Shown here: positions 55,518 to 64,000 of the stretch, piece by piece
Layout of the letters: each line of letters opens with the position of its first letter
How positions within the stretch are numbered: position 1 is the first letter of the stretch
Origin: Silvimonas amylolytica
Lineage (GTDB): Bacteria; Pseudomonadota; Gammaproteobacteria; Burkholderiales; Chitinibacteraceae
Direction of reading: 5' to 3'
Assembly: GCF_014645555.1 (NCBI RefSeq)
Contig: NZ_BMLY01000008.1
Coordinates: forward strand, 103,535-167,534
Length of the DNA stretch: 64,000 bases
Made by a program: the position numbers and the translations under genes
The notes under the pieces: generated by a model
Database searches by the model: none
What the model saw: the letters and a program-made list of their open reading frames with translations, nothing else
Told to the model about the DNA's origin: nothing

Positions 55518-57902
55518 ATGACTGCCATTTATAAAGACTCATCCCAACCTGTCTGCGCCCGCGTGCAAGACCTGCTGGCCCGCATGACACCCGAAGAAAA
55601 AGTGGCGCAGATGCACGCCTTCTGGCTGATCTTGTCTGAAGACGGCAAACACACCGTCCGTGCGGACAGCTTTACCGGCGCCAGCGATCAGGAATCGCTG
55701 CAAAAGCGGCTGCAACTGGGTTTGGGCCAGATCACTCGCCCGCTGGGCAGTCACAAGATTGATGCCGCTGCAGGCGTGCGTGCGTTCAACGCCTTGCAAA
55801 AAACCATGATGGAAAACACGCGGCTGGGCATTCCGGTGATGTCGCATGAAGAGTGCCTGGTGGGCCTGATGGCCAGCGGCGCAACCCTGTTTCCGTCTGC
55901 GCTGGCTTTTGGCGCGACCTGGAATCCGGGGTTGATTGAACAGATGGCGGCCGTCATCGGTGACGAAGCCCGGAGCATTGGTTGCCACCAGGGCCTGGCA
56001 CCTGTGCTAGATGTCTCGCGCGATGTGCGTTGGGGCCGTACCGAAGAAACCTTTGGCGAAGACCCGTATCTGGTCGGTGTCATGGCCACGCGCTATGTGC
56101 GCGGTTTGCAGGGTGACGAGCGTGATCTGCTGGCCACGCTCAAGCATTACGTCGGGCATTCCTTTTCTGAGGGCGCACGCAACCACGCACCGGTTCATCT
56201 GGGTTGGCGTGAACTCAACGATACATTCATGTTGCCGTTTGAAATGGCGGTCAAGCAGGCCAATGCCGGTTCGGTCATGCCGGCGTATCACGACATCGAT
56301 AACGAACCCTGCCACGCATCACACCACTTGCTGACCGACATCTTGCGTGAGCAATGGGGCTTTGATGGCCTTGTGGTGGCCGATTATGTGGGCGTGAGTT
56401 TGCTGTACCAGCACCACGGTGTCGCCGCCGACCCGGCCGAAGCCGCAGCGCTGTCGTTCAACGCGGGCCTCGATATCGAACTACCCGGCGACGACTGCAC
56501 CACGCGCCTGGCCGATGCACTCAAACGCGGTCTGATCACAGAAGAGCGCATTGATGAAATCGTCAGCCGCGTGCTGACCGAGAAATTCCGCCTGGGGTTG
56601 TTCGAAAACCCCTACGTGGATGAACATGCCATCCGCCTGCGCACCCCACGCGCGCTGGAACTGGCGCGTGAAGTCGCCCGGCAGTCGGTCGTCATTCTGG
56701 AAAACAACGGCACCTTGCCGCTGAACCCGGCCTCCCAGCCCAGGATTGCGGTCATTGGCCCGACCGCCGATGACAGCCTTGCGATGTTGGGTGGCTATAG
56801 CTTCCCAGTGCACCTGATCCTGAGCAAAGACCAGCAGGCGCAGGCCGAGCCCCATGTCGTCACACCGTTGGCCGGAGTACGCCAGATCTTCGGTACAGAG
56901 AACGTCAGTTACGCGCAGGGTTGCGCCATTCTGGAAGAACGCAAATATGGTTCGCCGGTGTTCCCGGGCGATGTAGCCAATAGCACCGAACTGGCGCATG
57001 CGTCCCCGGTGAGCCAGAACGCAGAACATATCGACACTGCTGTCAAAGCCGCAAACAATGCCGATGTCGCCATTGTTTGCGTGGGTGATCTGGCCGGCTT
57101 GTTCCAGACCGGCACCGTGGGTGAAGGCTCCGATGCCGATTCGCTCAACCTGCCTGGCGTACAGCAGCAACTTCTTGAAGCCGTGGTCAATACGGGCAAG
57201 CCAGTCATCGTGGTGCTCACCGGCGGCCGGCCGTACAACCTGCAGGGGCTGGAGCAGCGCGTGGCGGCCATGGTCATGGCGTTTACCGGCGGCGAGCAAG
57301 CCGGCATTGCACTGGCCGAGGTACTGGCCGGCATCGCCGAACCCAGCGGCCGCATGACGATTTCTATCCCCAAAAACGTCGGTGCTGTGCCGTATTACTA
57401 CAACCACAAACTCAAAAGTGCCGGCACGCCGATTGCCTTTCACTTTGGCAGCGCTTACCCCTTCGGCTACGGTCAGAGCTACACCACGTTTGCCTACGAC
57501 ACATTGGCTGTACGTGCCGATCAAGTCGATATCAACACGGGAGATGTCGTCCTCACTTTTGACATTACCAACACCGGCCAACGCGCCGGCGTGGAAATCC
57601 CGCAGATCTATGTGCGCGACAAACTGGCCTCCGCCGTCCGCCCGGTCAAAGAGCTGAAGGCGTTTGGGCGGATTGAACTGGCCGCTGGCGAACGTAAAAC
57701 AGTGGAAGTACGCATACCGGTAGACATGCTCAATTTCACCGGCCATAGCGGCCAGCGTATTGTGGAACCCGGCGAGTTCGACATCCAGATTGGCGCATCC
57801 AGCAGCGATATCCGGCTCTCTACCATGATTACTGTCACCGGCCAGACACGCACGTTGGCGCGGCACTGGCGCATGGAAAGCGTATGCCAGGCGGCACGCT
57901 GA
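55518..57902 (+). CDS. GH3 family beta-glycosidase (beta-glucosidase/xylosidase)
   Basis: 794 residues without a signal peptide. The N-terminal barrel (about 1-350) carries the nucleophile Asp 289 in LVVADYVGV and the conserved LKHYVGHS and EDPYLVG segments. The alpha/beta sandwich (about 380-600) and a C-terminal fibronectin III-like domain (about 660-785; QIYVRDKLASAVRPVKELKAFG) follow. GH3 members of this layout act as beta-glucosidases, beta-xylosidases or related enzymes, and the sequence alone does not settle which. Last gene of the operon; the transporter should import its substrate. It ends at a strong terminator. Confidence 0.92.
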   Translation: MTAIYKDSSQPVCARVQDLLARMTPEEKVAQMHAFWLILSEDGKHTVRADSFTGASDQESLQKRLQLGLGQITRPLGSHKIDAAAGVRAFNALQKTMMENTRLGIPVMSHEECLVGLMASGATLFPSALAFGATWNPGLIEQMAAVIGDEARSIGCHQGLAPVLDVSRDVRWGRTEETFGEDPYLVGVMATRYVRGLQGDERDLLATLKHYVGHSFSEGARNHAPVHLGWRELNDTFMLPFEMAVKQANAGSVMPAYHDIDNEPCHASHHLLTDILREQWGFDGLVVADYVGVSLLYQHHGVAADPAEAAALSFNAGLDIELPGDDCTTRLADALKRGLITEERIDEIVSRVLTEKFRLGLFENPYVDEHAIRLRTPRALELAREVARQSVVILENNGTLPLNPASQPRIAVIGPTADDSLAMLGGYSFPVHLILSKDQQAQAEPHVVTPLAGVRQIFGTENVSYAQGCAILEERKYGSPVFPGDVANSTELAHASPVSQNAEHIDTAVKAANNADVAIVCVGDLAGLFQTGTVGEGSDADSLNLPGVQQQLLEAVVNTGKPVIVVLTGGRPYNLQGLEQRVAAMVMAFTGGEQAGIALAEVLAGIAEPSGRMTISIPKNVGAVPYYYNHKLKSAGTPIAFHFGSAYPFGYGQSYTTFAYDTLAVRADQVDINTGDVVLTFDITNTGQRAGVEIPQIYVRDKLASAVRPVKELKAFGRIELAAGERKTVEVRIPVDMLNFTGHSGQRIVEPGEFDIQIGASSSDIRLSTMITVTGQTRTLARHWRMESVCQAAR

Positions 57903-57914
57903 ACCAGCCTGAAC

Positions 57915-57939
57915 AAGCCACCTTCGGGTGGCTTTTTTT
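57915..57939 (+). terminator. Intrinsic terminator after GH3
   Basis: An 8-bp stem AAGCCACC / GGTGGCTT with a TTCG tetraloop and seven T residues, 13 nt after the stop codon. Confidence 0.93.
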
Positions 57940-58052
57940 GTAGCCCTGGCGGTTACACCACAGTCCTTTTTGTCGCACGCAGAGGCTGGCGGATTTCATG
58001 TCAGAATCACTCCCCCGCGCCCGGCTTTCAACCTCGCCCATTCAGTCCGAAC

Positions 58053-59240
58053 ATGCTCAACTCACGCTTCACGCCATTGCTTTGTGGTCACTTTTTTTCG
58101 CAGTTTGGCGGGTGGGTCAATTTTCTGGCCATCCTCAACATCGCGGTCTACCGCTTTCACGGGACAGCCACCGATCTGCTGATTCTGAATGCAGCATCGC
58201 TGCTGCCATCGGTGTTGATGACACGGTGGGTTGGGCGCATCACCGGCACTTGCAAACCGAAGATCGTGTTGTGTGTATCAACCCTGGTGGTGGTACTGGC
58301 GACGCTGGGGCTGATATGGGCGCCCTCGTTTGCCCTGTTCATCGGCGTGGTTTGCATCAAGTACATGGCGGTCAGCTTTGCGGACCCGGCCATTAATGTC
58401 CAGGCGCGTGCCAGCATGGCTGATGATGAATTGGGGCGGGCTTTTTCACAGCTGACCCTGTCACGCAATCTCTCCAAAATTCTGGCGCCCGCAGTGGGTG
58501 CGGCGGCGGCTGCACTGGTCGGCGATCAGCACACCATGCTGCTCTCTGTGGTCTTGCTGGCTCTGGCAACGGGCGCCTTCATGATCATGCCGACTGCGGC
58601 CCCCCTCGCCCGCCCGGCGCCAGCCAAAGCAGCGCCAGTGCACACCCCTGGTTGGCGCGCATGGCCGTTTTTTGCGAGCGTAGTGGTTTATGGCGGGCTG
58701 ACATTGGCGGTGAACAGCCAGTTTGCGCTCGTGCTCAAGAACAGCGGATATGGCTCAGGCGCAGTCGGTATCTTGATGTCTTGCGCGGCGGCGGGCGGCA
58801 TTCTGGGTGGTTTGGTGCTGGCACGACGTAGTAGTGGACAAGCCACACTGCACGGGTTGATCAGGCTGGGCATGGTGGCAGCGCTAGTCTTTCTGGCGCT
58901 AGGTTGCGCATTGTTATTGCCGCCAGGCGTCGGGATTTTCGGACTGGGTTTATGTTTCTTCGGGACTGGCCTTAACGGCGCGGCGATCGCGGTCAAGCGC
59001 AATGTTTATCTGGTTTCCCAGTTTGGCGATCAGGTCGGCGCAGCAACCGCCACACTGCAATCGGTTCAACAAACCATCCAGTTTCTGGCGCCGTTCCTGG
59101 GCGCGCTACTGGTCAGCCACCTGGCGGCACCCACCGTATTCTGGACGCTGGGCGTGCAGTGTCTGGTGTTGTCTGGCACCTTGTTGTTGCTGACCGGCCT
59201 GCGCATCGGGGACAGGCGCTTGATACGGCAACGCGCCTGA
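58053..59240 (+). CDS. Major facilitator superfamily transporter
   Basis: 395 residues with about 11-12 hydrophobic segments and the MFS loop 2-3 type segment (TRWVGRITG). Resembles small drug/metabolite efflux permeases (TIGR00900-like H+ antiporters). No ribosome-binding site is obvious and the start could be further downstream. It converges on the GGDEF gene with a 6-nt gap and no terminator. Substrate unknown. Confidence 0.85.
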   Translation: MLNSRFTPLLCGHFFSQFGGWVNFLAILNIAVYRFHGTATDLLILNAASLLPSVLMTRWVGRITGTCKPKIVLCVSTLVVVLATLGLIWAPSFALFIGVVCIKYMAVSFADPAINVQARASMADDELGRAFSQLTLSRNLSKILAPAVGAAAAALVGDQHTMLLSVVLLALATGAFMIMPTAAPLARPAPAKAAPVHTPGWRAWPFFASVVVYGGLTLAVNSQFALVLKNSGYGSGAVGILMSCAAAGGILGGLVLARRSSGQATLHGLIRLGMVAALVFLALGCALLLPPGVGIFGLGLCFFGTGLNGAAIAVKRNVYLVSQFGDQVGAATATLQSVQQTIQFLAPFLGALLVSHLAAPTVFWTLGVQCLVLSGTLLLLTGLRIGDRRLIRQRA

Positions 59241-59246
59241 GCCACG

Positions 59247-60263
59247 TTACCGGATGTTCTCCATATTTTTGCGGCGGTGCTTGATGGCGTACATCTCGTT
59301 ATCCGCCAGGCGCAGTGCCTGGTCGACCGACACAGAGCCATCTACCGCCACAAAACCAACGCTGGCACCGGGGTAATTGACGGTTTTACCGCCAATACCA
59401 AACACACCGCTGGCTGCACTGGAAAAACGCTCGGTCATCGCAATGGTGGCAATGTGCGCATCACCCCGATTGGCCGGCCCGGGGCCAACAACCGCGAATT
59501 CATCGCCACCCAGCCGACCCACCATATCCGTACCCCGGGCTGCGCCAGAAAGGCGGATGGCGATCTCACGCAAAAGATGATCGCCGCCTTCGTGGCCATG
59601 CAGATCATTCACGTCCTTGAAACTATCAAGATCAACCAGCCCGACCAGTACGGTGGTCTGTTCACGCCGGGCCGCCGCCAGCAAGCGGGAGAGTTCGTCA
59701 CTGATTGCGCGCCGGTTAGGAATACCGGTTAAAGGGTCTGTCAGCGCGAACAGTGCGAGACGCTGATTGGCACTCTTAAGTTGTTCCAGCACGGCTTCGC
59801 GTTCCATGTGTTGGGATATGAGTTTGGAGAACAGATTAATCGCGCTGCGCGCGCGATCCGACAACGGCATCTGGCGTTTGCTGGCGGCACACAACGTGCC
59901 CAGCAATTCGCCGTTAGCGTTCCGGATGGGTGAACTGACATAGGTTTTGATACCCAGCGCTTTGGCGGCGACGGAATCGGGCCAGTGGCCAGGGACATCA
60001 TCGGTGTACTGACGGCCTTCTTCGAATGACCTTTTGCACAAGGTATCTGACCATGGCACCGTCATGTTTTCGCCGATATTGAGCGCGCCAACATTGCGGG
60101 CAAACTCCACCAGTTGGGTGGCAGCCTCGGTATCGATACGCGTCACATAGGTGGATTCGTAGTCGGTGAGGTGATGCAGCATTTCCAGCAAAGGTCTTGC
60201 GAGATCTTCAAGACTACGGGCAGCAGAGACCGATTCAGTCAGGCGAACGAGGTCGCTTTCCAT
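59247..60263 (-). CDS. GAF-GGDEF diguanylate cyclase
   Basis: 338 residues from the ATG at 60263, preceded by AGGGGA. A GAF domain (about 15-155; YVSSPIRNANGELLGTLCAASKR) senses a ligand or light/redox cue. The GGDEF domain (about 165-335) has an intact active site RLGGDEF (252-256) and an RxxD inhibitory site (RGTD, 243-246) five residues before it, so it should make c-di-GMP and be feedback inhibited. Divergent from the chemoreceptor across ~205 nt. It converges on the MFS gene. Confidence 0.93.
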   Translation of the reverse strand: MESDLVRLTESVSAARSLEDLARPLLEMLHHLTDYESTYVTRIDTEAATQLVEFARNVGALNIGENMTVPWSDTLCKRSFEEGRQYTDDVPGHWPDSVAAKALGIKTYVSSPIRNANGELLGTLCAASKRQMPLSDRARSAINLFSKLISQHMEREAVLEQLKSANQRLALFALTDPLTGIPNRRAISDELSRLLAAARREQTTVLVGLVDLDSFKDVNDLHGHEGGDHLLREIAIRLSGAARGTDMVGRLGGDEFAVVGPGPANRGDAHIATIAMTERFSSAASGVFGIGGKTVNYPGASVGFVAVDGSVSVDQALRLADNEMYAIKHRRKNMENIR

Positions 60264-60467
60264 TTTTTCCCCTATCAGGTTATCAGCGCGACGATTCATT
60301 CTAGAAGCGATCTGGCATCCGGCAAGGCAGGTTTAGGTCACCAGATTTACGAGAGGCAAAAGCCACTCCGTTTGTCGGCATGACAGCAAATCGAACGCAA
60401 TCGGGGCGAATCAGAACTAATTTGTCATCAAACCTTACGGAATATCCCAATAACATACGGGGAGCGG

Positions 60468-62396
60468 ATGCGGTTTAATGTCCGGTTGCCCGTCGTCTTT
60501 AAAGCATTGGTTCTTATGTCACTCAAATCCAGATTGCTCGTTTTCGTGGCCCTGCTCGTGGCCGTCGTCATTGCTGTGTTGTCCTGCGTGGCTTTTTTGC
60601 GCATGAAGTCAGAAATCATCACTGGCACCCGCAATGAAATTCACACTGCCGTGCATGGCAACAGCGCCGCCCTGGCACGCTGGGTTACCCAGCACCGCAA
60701 TGCCGTCACCGCCGTGGCCGCGCAAGCGCCCGGTGTAGCCGATCCCGTACCCTTCCTTTTGGTCGGCAAGCAAGCGGGTGAGTTCGACCAGTTGTTCGCT
60801 GGTTATGCTGACAAGCGCATGATCTACAACCTTGTGGACAAGCACCCACCTGCTGGCTATGACCCGACCGGGCGCACCTGGTACAAAAAAGCGGCTGAAG
60901 CCAATGGTCCGATCGTGTCTGACCCGTATGTGTTCGCCTCTACCGGCAAACTGGGTGTGACCTTTGCTGCGCCGGTCACGCAGAACGGTTCGCTGACTGG
61001 CGTGATCGGTGGTGACGTGGCGCTCGAAGACGTCATCAAGGTGGTGACCGGTATTGAATTGCGCGGCGATGGCTATGCGTTCCTGGCCACGCACGATGGC
61101 AAGATCGTGGCACACCCGAGCCCGGACACCACACTCAAGGCGGTCTCTGACATCATGCCGGGCCTCACGCCGGATGCGCTGGATAATGCAGAGAAGCAAA
61201 ATGATCTGGTCGAGATCACCATTGGCGGCGCAGACAAATATGTGACCGCATCGGCCGTGCCCGGCACCGACTGGGTTCTGGCCACAGTCAGCGATAAATC
61301 AGCCATGCTGGCACCGCTCAATGGCTTGCTGATTACACTGCTGGTCTCTGGCGCCGTGGTCGGTGTACTGGCTATTATTCTGGCCACCGCAGCGCTCACC
61401 AGCATGCTGGCCGGGTTGAACCGCCTGCGTGATGCGCTGGCTGAAATCGCCACCGGCCACGCTGACCTGACCCGCACCATTCCGGTCGGTCGCCGTGATG
61501 AAATCGGCCTGACCGCAGAAGCCTTCAACCGCTTTGTCTCACGCCTGCGTACGCTGTTTGTAGATGTGCGCGATAACGCCGTACACCTCACCAGCGGCGT
61601 GCGTGATCTGAACGACGTCACGCAGCGTTTATCCAACGAATCGCAGCGCCAGGCCGATATTTCCAGCGCTACCGCGGCGACCATTGAAGAGATCACCGTC
61701 AGTATCAATCACATTGCCGATGGCGCCCGCCAAAGCGAAGGCACGGCCAGCGAAACCGGCGCGGTATCGCTGCAATCGGCCGACGAAGTGCAGCAACTCT
61801 CCAATGAGATCGACGCGATTTCCCGCTCTGTCGACGCGCTGGCAGATACGCTGGAAGCATTGGGTGTGCGCTCTGGCCAGATCACCCATATCGTCGATGT
61901 GATCAAGGAAATTGCGGACCAGACCAATCTGTTGGCGCTGAACGCAGCGATTGAAGCCGCCCGCGCCGGTGAAGCCGGTCGTGGTTTCAGCGTGGTGGCA
62001 GATGAAGTGCGCAAACTGGCCGAACGCACCGCCAAAGCGACGGTGGAGATCGGCGGCCTGATTGGCGAGACCGACAACCAGATCCAGGCTGCGCTGGGCG
62101 ATATGTCCAGCACGCGGCAATCGGTGAGCGCTGGCGTGGATAAATCCCACGCGGTGGCCGATCGCATTGGTGGCATTCATAGCCGCATGGAACACGTGGT
62201 ATCGAGCATTCGTGAAATTGCCGATGCGACCCGTGAGCAATCGGTGGCGACCAATGAAATGGCCAAGGCCGCTGAGCAACTGAACCGGCTCTCTAACGAG
62301 ACCGACGCGGCGGTACAGCATGCCTCAGGTACCGTGCGCCAGTTGAATGATCGGGCTCGCGCTTTGCATGGTCTGGTGGAACAATTCCAGCTTTGA
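60468..62396 (+). CDS. Methyl-accepting chemotaxis protein with dCache-type sensor
   Basis: 642 residues from the ATG at 60468 (GGGGAG three bases upstream); the ATG at 60516 (MSLKSRLL) is an equally likely start. A membrane segment near residues 18-45 precedes a Cache-type periplasmic sensor (about 55-280; [26 protein letters not shown]), a second membrane segment (~285-315), HAMP and the signalling domain with the hairpin tip [26 protein letters not shown]. It reports an amino acid or organic-acid type ligand to CheA. Ligand cannot be named from sequence. Confidence 0.92.
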   Translation: MRFNVRLPVVFKALVLMSLKSRLLVFVALLVAVVIAVLSCVAFLRMKSEIITGTRNEIHTAVHGNSAALARWVTQHRNAVTAVAAQAPGVADPVPFLLVGKQAGEFDQLFAGYADKRMIYNLVDKHPPAGYDPTGRTWYKKAAEANGPIVSDPYVFASTGKLGVTFAAPVTQNGSLTGVIGGDVALEDVIKVVTGIELRGDGYAFLATHDGKIVAHPSPDTTLKAVSDIMPGLTPDALDNAEKQNDLVEITIGGADKYVTASAVPGTDWVLATVSDKSAMLAPLNGLLITLLVSGAVVGVLAIILATAALTSMLAGLNRLRDALAEIATGHADLTRTIPVGRRDEIGLTAEAFNRFVSRLRTLFVDVRDNAVHLTSGVRDLNDVTQRLSNESQRQADISSATAATIEEITVSINHIADGARQSEGTASETGAVSLQSADEVQQLSNEIDAISRSVDALADTLEALGVRSGQITHIVDVIKEIADQTNLLALNAAIEAARAGEAGRGFSVVADEVRKLAERTAKATVEIGGLIGETDNQIQAALGDMSSTRQSVSAGVDKSHAVADRIGGIHSRMEHVVSSIREIADATREQSVATNEMAKAAEQLNRLSNETDAAVQHASGTVRQLNDRARALHGLVEQFQL

Positions 62397-62416
62397 TCCA
62401 ACCGCCGGAACTGACC

Positions 62417-62641
62417 ATGACTGAAACCCAAGCCCTGCAACTGGCCACCCACCGCCACTACAAAGGCGGTTTGTACCGCGTGGTCGGTCTGGCGCGGCAT
62501 TCTGAAACGCTAGAGTCCATGACGGTGTATGAACACCTCTGGCCGCATGAGCAAGGCCTGTGGGTCCGCCCGACCGACATGTTCAATGGCAAACTGGAAG
62601 ACGGGCGTGATCGCTTTGCGCCACTGATCCCCAGCGTCTGA
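62417..62641 (+). CDS. DUF1653 domain protein
   Basis: 74 residues from the ATG at 62417, with GGAACTGACC upstream. HYKGGLYRVVGLARHSETLE and MTVYEHLWPHEQGLWVRPTDMF match the DUF1653 family of small beta-barrel-like proteins. It lies 20 nt after the chemoreceptor and before a bidirectional terminator. Function not known for the family. Confidence 0.85.
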   Translation: MTETQALQLATHRHYKGGLYRVVGLARHSETLESMTVYEHLWPHEQGLWVRPTDMFNGKLEDGRDRFAPLIPSV

Positions 62642-62653
62642 GATCGGTGTTCA

Positions 62654-62694
62654 CCCATAAAAAAACCGCCAGAATATGGCGGTTTTTTTATGGG
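62654..62694. terminator. Bidirectional terminator
   Basis: A long stem CCCATAAAAAAACCGCCA / TGGCGGTTTTTTTATGGG with a 5-nt loop serves the convergent DUF1653 and FMN reductase genes. Confidence 0.95.
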
Positions 62695-62710
62695 TAACGC
62701 GCTGATGCGC

Positions 62711-63271
62711 TCATGCCTGCCCGGCCTCACGCACCACCTTGATTCGCGCCAGCAACATCTGTAACCGCAGCTGGATCGCGTCTCGCGTGGCCGCATCCGT
62801 CACTTCACCATTGGCCAGTTTGCGCCCCACGCTACCCACACAAACGGGCCCATTGCCCACCAGATCACCCGTCATCACCTTGAGCGTACCAAACACGTGC
62901 GCAACAGATTTATCCGCACCGGTCTCAGAGGACGACGCCCCCAGCAGCAGCATGGGCTTGCCGACCAGTTCACCACTACCCACCACCCAGTCGAGCGCAT
63001 TCTTGAACGCCCCTGGCACGCCGTGCGCGTACTCCGGCGTGGAAAACACCACGCCATCCACTTCTTTCAACGCCGCCTGCCACCGGGCCACTGCCGCTGG
63101 CGTACCTTGCGCTTCAACATCCGGGCTGAACAAGGGCAAGGCCCCCAACCCTTCATACACCTCAAGTGTCGCTTCACCCGGCAACATGGCCGCGCAAGCA
63201 CGCAACAAGGCGCTATTGAACGACTGCTGTCGCAAACTACCCGACACACCCAGAAGTTTGATTGATGCCAT
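62711..63271 (-). CDS. NADPH-dependent FMN reductase family (flavodoxin-like quinone/chromate reductase)
   Basis: 186 residues from the ATG at 63271. The flavin phosphate loop is GVSGSLRQQSFN near residues 7-18, and the family motif PEYAHGVPGAFKNALDW follows near residue 75. Related to ChrR/YieF and SsuE-like enzymes that reduce FMN, quinones or chromate using NAD(P)H. Single gene, no operon partner. The physiological acceptor cannot be read from sequence. Confidence 0.9.
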   Translation of the reverse strand: MASIKLLGVSGSLRQQSFNSALLRACAAMLPGEATLEVYEGLGALPLFSPDVEAQGTPAAVARWQAALKEVDGVVFSTPEYAHGVPGAFKNALDWVVGSGELVGKPMLLLGASSSETGADKSVAHVFGTLKVMTGDLVGNGPVCVGSVGRKLANGEVTDAATRDAIQLRLQMLLARIKVVREAGQA

Positions 63272-63428
63272 CAGAACCCAGCCCGGCAAGAGACAAAAAG
63301 AGCCAGCGGAACAACATCCAGCCTGGCGATACGCCGCCGCAGTATAGCCACAAAACCCGACGTGGCCACACCGACGGCGGCCAAGGCAAAGCCCATAGCG
63401 AGATTCCCCCCGAAGGCTTCAAGTTTGC

Positions 63429-63434
63429 TACAAT
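63429..63434 (+). promoter_or_regulatory. -10 element of the tRNA-Leu promoter
   Basis: TACAAT is followed by the GC-rich GCGCCCC discriminator and then the tRNA 21 nt downstream, as in stable-RNA promoters. The -35 is not clear. Confidence 0.5.
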
Positions 63435-63454
63435 GCGCCCCTCTGATCTGCCCC

Positions 63455-63536
63455 GCCCGGGTGGTGAAATTGGTAAACACAGCGGACTTAAAATCCGCCG
63501 CCGTTAGGCTTGTCGGTTCAAGTCCGATCCCGGGCA
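63455..63536 (+). tRNA. tRNA-Leu (UAA)
   Basis: The acceptor arms GCCCGGG / CCCGGGC pair over seven bases with discriminator A. The anticodon stem GCGGA / TCCGC encloses the loop CTTAAAA, giving anticodon TAA. A variable arm longer than usual (CGCCGTTAGGCT region) and a T loop GGTTCAAGT mark it as a class II leucine tRNA. The 3' CCA is not encoded. No other tRNA gene is seen. Confidence 0.96.
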
Positions 63537-63543
63537 CTCCCTT

Positions 63544-63587
63544 TAAAATCAGCGAATTAGCAATCTAGCGCATTCCTGCTGATTTTA
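63544..63587. terminator. Inverted repeat after the tRNA
   Basis: TAAAATCAGC / GCTGATTTTA form a perfect 10-bp stem with a 24-nt loop eight bases after the tRNA end. Probable processing or termination structure; it could also mark the edge of an inserted segment. Confidence 0.55.
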
Positions 63588-63869
63588 GTCTTCGGCCATC
63601 ATGTAACCGAATTGGCTGCACCCCAGCGCCATCCCGACCATAGCCAATCCACGCTCTTTGCCTGTCACGATGGACGATCCGGTTACCCAACCCACGCGAC
63701 GCGTTGTTGCAATGACTGGAAAATGTGCTGCGCAAGATGGACTTGCTGCAAATCGTGTCACAGCTTGAGGGAACGGGCAGCGATGCCAGGGTGTGTTGCT
63801 GCAATAGCGGCTCCAGCAGGTACGCCCCGGCCTGAACAGCGCCAAGCCAAGCCAAGCCGCAATCAACAT
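63585..63869 (-). pseudogene. Small exported-protein gene, probably frameshifted
   Basis: Two overlapping minus-strand frames each look real for one half. One frame reads well at its start (MAWLGAVQAGAYLLEPLLQ; SSCDTICSKSILRSTFSSHCN), while the frame opening at 63869 reads well at its end (GWVTGSSIVTGKERGLAM, then ALGCSQFGYMMAED). A single shift near 63700-63710 would join them into one ~95-residue exported protein with a signal peptide. Either the gene is decayed or a sequence error is present. Product not recognised. Confidence 0.35.
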
Positions 63870-63884
63870 ACGCCTCAGTGTCGC

Positions 63885-63998
63885 TCAGGGGTGAGTTCCG
63901 AGTTTGCTATGCAACGGCTCGAAGGTAATTCGACTGCTCTTCGGTGTGGATTCAACCGGTCGATGCAACACACTAGAACCTGCGCAGGCAGGAGGAGT
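63885..63998 (-). CDS. Partial open frame at the window edge (possible mobile-element remnant)
   Basis: A minus-strand frame is open from the right edge to a stop at 63885 (VLHRPVESTPKSSRITFEPLH near its end). Only 37 codons are visible. The DNA has the flavour of an insertion-sequence end (GATTCAACCGGTCGATGCAAC), which is a memory-based impression. The frame could be chance. Confidence 0.2.
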   Translation of the reverse strand, partial: TPPACAGSSVLHRPVESTPKSSRITFEPLHSKLGTHP

Positions 63999-64000
63999 GT

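Noticed and set aside
56481..57866. A 461-residue minus-strand frame over GH3
   Set aside because: Antisense to a well-supported GH3 gene and without conserved motifs.
1..64000. CRISPR arrays or phage modules
   Set aside because: No regularly spaced direct repeats, no cas genes, integrase, capsid or portal-like frames were seen.

Overview
The window looks like the chromosome of a Gram-negative betaproteobacterium with fairly high GC. I infer a Neisseriales/Chitinibacteraceae-like plant-matter degrader from the TonB-dependent receptors, lipoproteins, beta-type dispersed repeats and dense sugar-catabolic content. This is a judgement from family content, not a search. There is no phage, CRISPR array or complete transposon.

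Layout. 0-6 kb: the end of an AraC regulator and two TonB-dependent receptor units, the first behind a Fur-like site, the second behind two copies of a 15-bp dyad. 6-11.3 kb: an exported Asp-box protein, LysR/SGNH hydrolase and AraC/alpha-beta hydrolase pairs. 11.3-57.9 kb: a glycan-utilisation island with four CUT1-type sugar ABC transporters, each beside its own glycosidase and regulator. These are (a) AraC + ABC + GH127 beta-L-arabinofuranosidase; (b) LysR + GH1, then a galactan (gan-like) cluster: LacI, GH35, ABC, secreted GH53 endo-galactanase and GH42; (c) LacI + ABC + GH31 alpha-xylosidase (YicI type); (d) LacI + ABC + GH3. Between these lie two large lipoproteins, a LuxR regulator and a ParD-like/methionine aminopeptidase pair. 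58-64 kb: MFS transporter, GAF-GGDEF cyclase, chemoreceptor, DUF1653 protein, FMN reductase, tRNA-Leu(UAA) and a decayed end region.

How it works together (inference). Secreted GH53 cuts pectic beta-1,4-galactan. Oligosaccharides enter through the MalEFG-like transporter and are finished by cytoplasmic GH42 and GH35. The GH31, GH3 and GH35 enzymes together would suit xyloglucan oligosaccharides, and GH127 would suit beta-linked arabino-oligosaccharides of plant hydroxyproline-rich glycoproteins. Only three ATPases serve four permease pairs.

Most interesting signals. In all four ABC operons a strong stem-loop separates the solute-binding-protein gene from the first permease gene. In two operons it is the same dispersed repeat in the same orientation relative to transcription. 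This recalls the malE-malF REP arrangement of E. coli. Also notable are the ParD-like/MAP pair behind a perfect 17-bp dyad, and an identical 14-bp palindrome at both ends of the alpha-xylosidase operon.
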